The notes below the pieces were generated by a model. That model was given only the letters and a program-made list of their open reading frames with translations. It had not been told where the DNA came from and did no database searches. From Micromonosporaceae bacterium (GTDB taxonomy: Bacteria; Actinomycetota; Actinomycetes; Mycobacteriales; Micromonosporaceae): a DNA stretch of 6,295 bases. Position numbers and translations under genes: made by a program. The stretch is taken from the NCBI GenBank assembly GCA_019690055.1, contig JADGGF010000277.1, forward strand, positions 1 through 6,295, given 5' to 3'. Position 1 is the stretch's first letter, and every line of letters starts with the position of its first letter. Of this stretch, positions 4,270 through 6,295 are shown piece by piece.

Positions 4270-5309
4270 ACGGGGGGACGGCCGCCGACCAGGCCGACCG
4301 CGACGGCGCCGAGCCGTACGGCCTCCGCCAGCGCGGCGTCGACGTCCGCGCCGGCGAGGCGGGCGGCCAGCCACCCGGCGGCGAAGGCGTCCCCGGCACC
4401 GGTGGTGTCGATCACTGTCGCCGCCACCGCCGGTACCGGCCGGACCTCGTCCCCCCGGGCCCACACCGCGCCGTCCGGGCCGAGCTTGACTACCACCTCC
4501 GGTGCCCGGCGGTCGCGCCCGACGTCACCGTCGTCGTGACCGCCCTGGACGCCCGCGGCAGCCGGGTGCTCGGCCAGCGCGCGGGCGAGGGCGATGGCGA
4601 CCGCCTCCGGCGAGTCATCGGCCGGCTGCCCCCGGCCAGGCGGGGCGGGGCGAGCGTCCGACGGCGGGTCTCCCGCAGTGTCGTCGGGCGCCGGGAGCCC
4701 GGCCAGGATGCGGGCCTCGGCCACATTGGCCAACAGCACGTCCGCACCGCGAGCCCAGCCGAGGAAGCGGTCGGCCCCGGTCCGGCGCAGCGGTTCGGCC
4801 GAGGCGGCGTCGACACTGGTCGCCAGGCCACGCTCGGCCGCCGCGGCCAGGGCCCGCAGGCCGGCGGGACGGCTGGCGTCGTCCAGCAGGACGTAGCCGG
4901 ACAGGTGCACGTGCGCGACGTCGGGCAGCGTCGCCAGCGCATCGTCCACATCGGAGGGTCGGAGCTCGCGGTTGGCGCCCCGGTCGGTCAGGAAGGTCCG
5001 CTGCCGCCCGTCGGTGAGCACGATGATCGTGCCGGTGGGAGAGGTGCGGCTCCAGACCACGCACCCGCACCCCACGCCGGCCTCGGTCAGCTCGGCGACG
5101 CGCTCCTCGCCGGCGAGGTCGACCCCCACCGCGCCGAGCAGGTCCACCGCCACGCCGAGGTGGGCGAGCCAGGCGGCGGTGTTCGCGGCCGACCCACCGC
5201 CGCTGGTGGTGATCTGTGCGTCGGTGTCGGAGTCGGGGACGATGAGTCCAGAGTGAACGGCGATGATGTCGGTGATGATGTCCCCGACGACCAGGATTCG
5301 TCCGCTCAT
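4248..5309 (-). CDS. psuK: PfkB/ribokinase-family kinase, probably pseudouridine kinase
   Basis: A 353-residue sugar/nucleoside kinase of the PfkB family. Visible family marks are the N-terminal strand RILVVGDIITDIIA (4-17), the substrate-side glycine motif SGGGSAANTAAWLAHLG (36-52), the NVAEARILAG block (195-204), VVVKLGPDGAVW (272-283) and the ATP/anion-hole signature DTTGAGDAFAAGW (301-313), with Asp307 the expected catalytic base. Residues 205-271 hold a Pro/Gly/Asp-rich insertion that makes it longer than the usual 300-320. The ATG at 5309 lies 7 bases after the psuG stop; a TTG at 5336 in frame would overlap psuG but has no better ribosome site. AGGG at 5324-5321 is a weak one, so translational coupling to psuG is likely. 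Pseudouridine as substrate is inferred from the psuG pairing; another sugar or nucleoside cannot be excluded. The last six residues (SGRTPS) and the stop are encoded inside a palindromic repeat. Confidence 0.88.
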   Translation of the reverse strand: MSGRILVVGDIITDIIAVHSGLIVPDSDTDAQITTSGGGSAANTAAWLAHLGVAVDLLGAVGVDLAGEERVAELTEAGVGCGCVVWSRTSPTGTIIVLTDGRQRTFLTDRGANRELRPSDVDDALATLPDVAHVHLSGYVLLDDASRPAGLRALAAAAERGLATSVDAASAEPLRRTGADRFLGWARGADVLLANVAEARILAGLPAPDDTAGDPPSDARPAPPGRGQPADDSPEAVAIALARALAEHPAAAGVQGGHDDGDVGRDRRAPEVVVKLGPDGAVWARGDEVRPVPAVAATVIDTTGAGDAFAAGWLAARLAGADVDAALAEAVRLGAVAVGLVGGRPPVSGRTPS

Positions 5310-5316
5310 CGAGCGC

Positions 5317-6279
5317 TCAACCCTGGGCGTGTGCAACCGCGATCTGAGCCGCCAGGGCCGCGTTGCGCAGGATCACCTCGACGTTCACCTCGAGGCTCGC
5401 GCCGCCGGTGGCCTCGTGGAAGTGGGCCAGCAGGTACGGCGTCACCGCCTTGCCCGTGATGCCCCGACGCTCCACTTCGGACAGACCGCCGGCGAGCACC
5501 GAGTCGTGCACCGCCGGGTCGAGCTGCACATCGGCCGGTAGCGGGTTGGAGACCACGATGGCCGAGGGCGCCAGGCCCAGTTCGTCGCGGCGCCGCATGA
5601 CCTGTGCCACCTGCTCGGGCGACTCCACCGACCAGTCCAGCTCTGCGCCGCTGTCGGACAGGTAGAAGCCGGCGAACCGCTTCGACCGGTAGCCGAGCAC
5701 GGTCACCCCGAGCGTCTCGAGCCGCTCCAGGGTGGCGGGAACGTCCAGGATGGACTTCACCCCCGCGCAGACGACCACGATCGGCGTGCGGGACAGCGTC
5801 GTGAGGTCGGCCGACTCGTCGTACGACTCCGATGCTCCCCTGTGGACACCGCCGAGGCCGCCGGTGGCGAAGACCGCGATGCCCGCGCGGGCCGCCAGCG
5901 CGGCCGTGCTCGCCACCGTAGTGGCGCCGTGCGCGCCGGTCGCGGCGGCGACCGCCAGGTCGCGGACGGACAGCTTGGCCACCCCCGGCGTGGTGGCCAG
6001 CAGCGCCACCTCATCGGCGGCCAGGCCGACCACGACGGTCCCGGCGATCATGCCGATGGTGGCGGGGACGGCGCCGTGTGACCGTACGGTCTGCTCGATC
6101 TGGGCCGCCACCTCGACGTTGCGCGGGCTGGGCAGCCCGTGGGCGATCAGCGTGCTCTCCAGGGCCACCACGGCTTCGCCGCGGCGCAGGGCGTCGGCCA
6201 CCTCATCGGCGATCCGCAGGGCGCCCAGCGGCGGGTGCGGTGGGGAAGGGTCGGGGGTCGCGGGCGGGTGTGACACCAT
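5317..6279 (-). CDS. psuG: Pseudouridine-5'-phosphate glycosidase PsuG
   Basis: A 320-residue PsuG (IndA/YeiN family), close to the 312 residues of E. coli PsuG. It cleaves the C-C glycosidic bond of pseudouridine 5'-phosphate, giving uracil and ribose 5-phosphate (reversible in vitro), in the cytoplasm. Family blocks are all present: ALESTLIAHGLP (39-50), PATIGMIAGTVVVGL (72-86), AKLSVRDL (101-108), ATGGLGGVHRG (138-148), SADLTTLSRTPIVVVCAGVKSILD (156-179), YRSKRFAGFY (197-206), SNPLP (244-248) and HFHEATGGASLEVN (286-299). By alignment from memory, Lys175 matches the E. coli Schiff-base Lys166, Glu41 matches Glu31, Lys102 matches Lys93 and Asp158 matches the metal-binding Asp149, so the enzyme should be active. 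The ATG at 6279 is chosen because TAGGGT lies just upstream; a GTG at 6288 would add three residues. It is the first gene of a two-gene operon with the kinase. Confidence 0.95.
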   Translation of the reverse strand: MVSHPPATPDPSPPHPPLGALRIADEVADALRRGEAVVALESTLIAHGLPSPRNVEVAAQIEQTVRSHGAVPATIGMIAGTVVVGLAADEVALLATTPGVAKLSVRDLAVAAATGAHGATTVASTAALAARAGIAVFATGGLGGVHRGASESYDESADLTTLSRTPIVVVCAGVKSILDVPATLERLETLGVTVLGYRSKRFAGFYLSDSGAELDWSVESPEQVAQVMRRRDELGLAPSAIVVSNPLPADVQLDPAVHDSVLAGGLSEVERRGITGKAVTPYLLAHFHEATGGASLEVNVEVILRNAALAAQIAVAHAQG

Positions 6280-6286
6280 AGCCGCC

Positions 6287-6292
6287 ACCCTA
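6287..6292 (-). promoter_or_regulatory. -10 element (TAGGGT) for a leaderless psuG transcript
   Basis: On the minus strand TAGGGT is followed by exactly 7 bases (GGCGGCT) and then the ATG at 6279. This is the usual distance from a -10 box to the transcription start, so the message would begin with the start codon. No Shine-Dalgarno site at normal spacing is needed or clear. The -35 region lies outside the window. Confidence 0.5.
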
Positions 6293-6295
6293 GGC

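Noticed and set aside
4536..5459. 307-codon plus-strand open frame antisense to the kinase and psuG
   Set aside because: Gly/Arg-rich text without domains, crossing two clearly identified genes on the other strand.
1..6295. A novel defence, toxin-antitoxin or mobile system
   Set aside because: No nuclease, helicase, transposase, integrase, toxin or repeat-spacer array is visible; the identifiable genes are ordinary metabolic, repair and envelope functions.

Overview
The window comes from a very high-GC actinobacterial chromosome. Third codon positions are almost all G or C, GTG starts are used, and several Shine-Dalgarno sites are clear. Three genes belong to families typical of actinobacteria: a DUF3099 membrane protein, an HhH-GPD protein of the LIGMxLDQQIPMEKAF type (TIGR03252-like), and a psuG/PfkB-kinase pair. 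A tandem palindromic repeat of the AGGAAGG...CCTCCT type would fit a Micromonosporaceae-like genome. That placement is inference from memory, not a search result.

Layout. Positions 1-332 are extremely GC-rich and hold no gene I can support. On the + strand, 333-1052 encodes an unrecognised, probably soluble protein. After a gap of 288 bases, 1341-2276 (+) encodes a lipoprotein with a class A beta-lactamase-like serine-hydrolase domain and a repetitive linker. It converges on 2373-2879 (-), a small protein with a Cys/His cluster and two C-terminal membrane helices. That gene is divergent from 3126-3695 (+), the HhH-GPD repair-type protein. This in turn converges, 24 bases apart, on 3720-4085 (-), a DUF3099 two-helix membrane protein. 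The right third is a minus-strand operon: psuG (5317-6279) followed 7 bases later by a PfkB-family kinase (4248-5309), closed by two tandem hairpins at 4216-4269.

How the genes work together. Only psuG and the kinase clearly act in one pathway, pseudouridine salvage: the kinase would make pseudouridine 5'-phosphate, and PsuG would split it into uracil and ribose 5-phosphate. The other genes look like independent single-gene units placed in convergent and divergent pairs.

I see no rRNA, tRNA, CRISPR array, insertion sequence, phage gene or toxin/defence cluster. The region reads as ordinary core chromosome. The most notable points are the kinase stop codon lying inside a palindromic repeat, a probably leaderless psuG, the departures of the lipoprotein from beta-lactamase motifs, and an HhH-GPD protein without an evident catalytic Asp.
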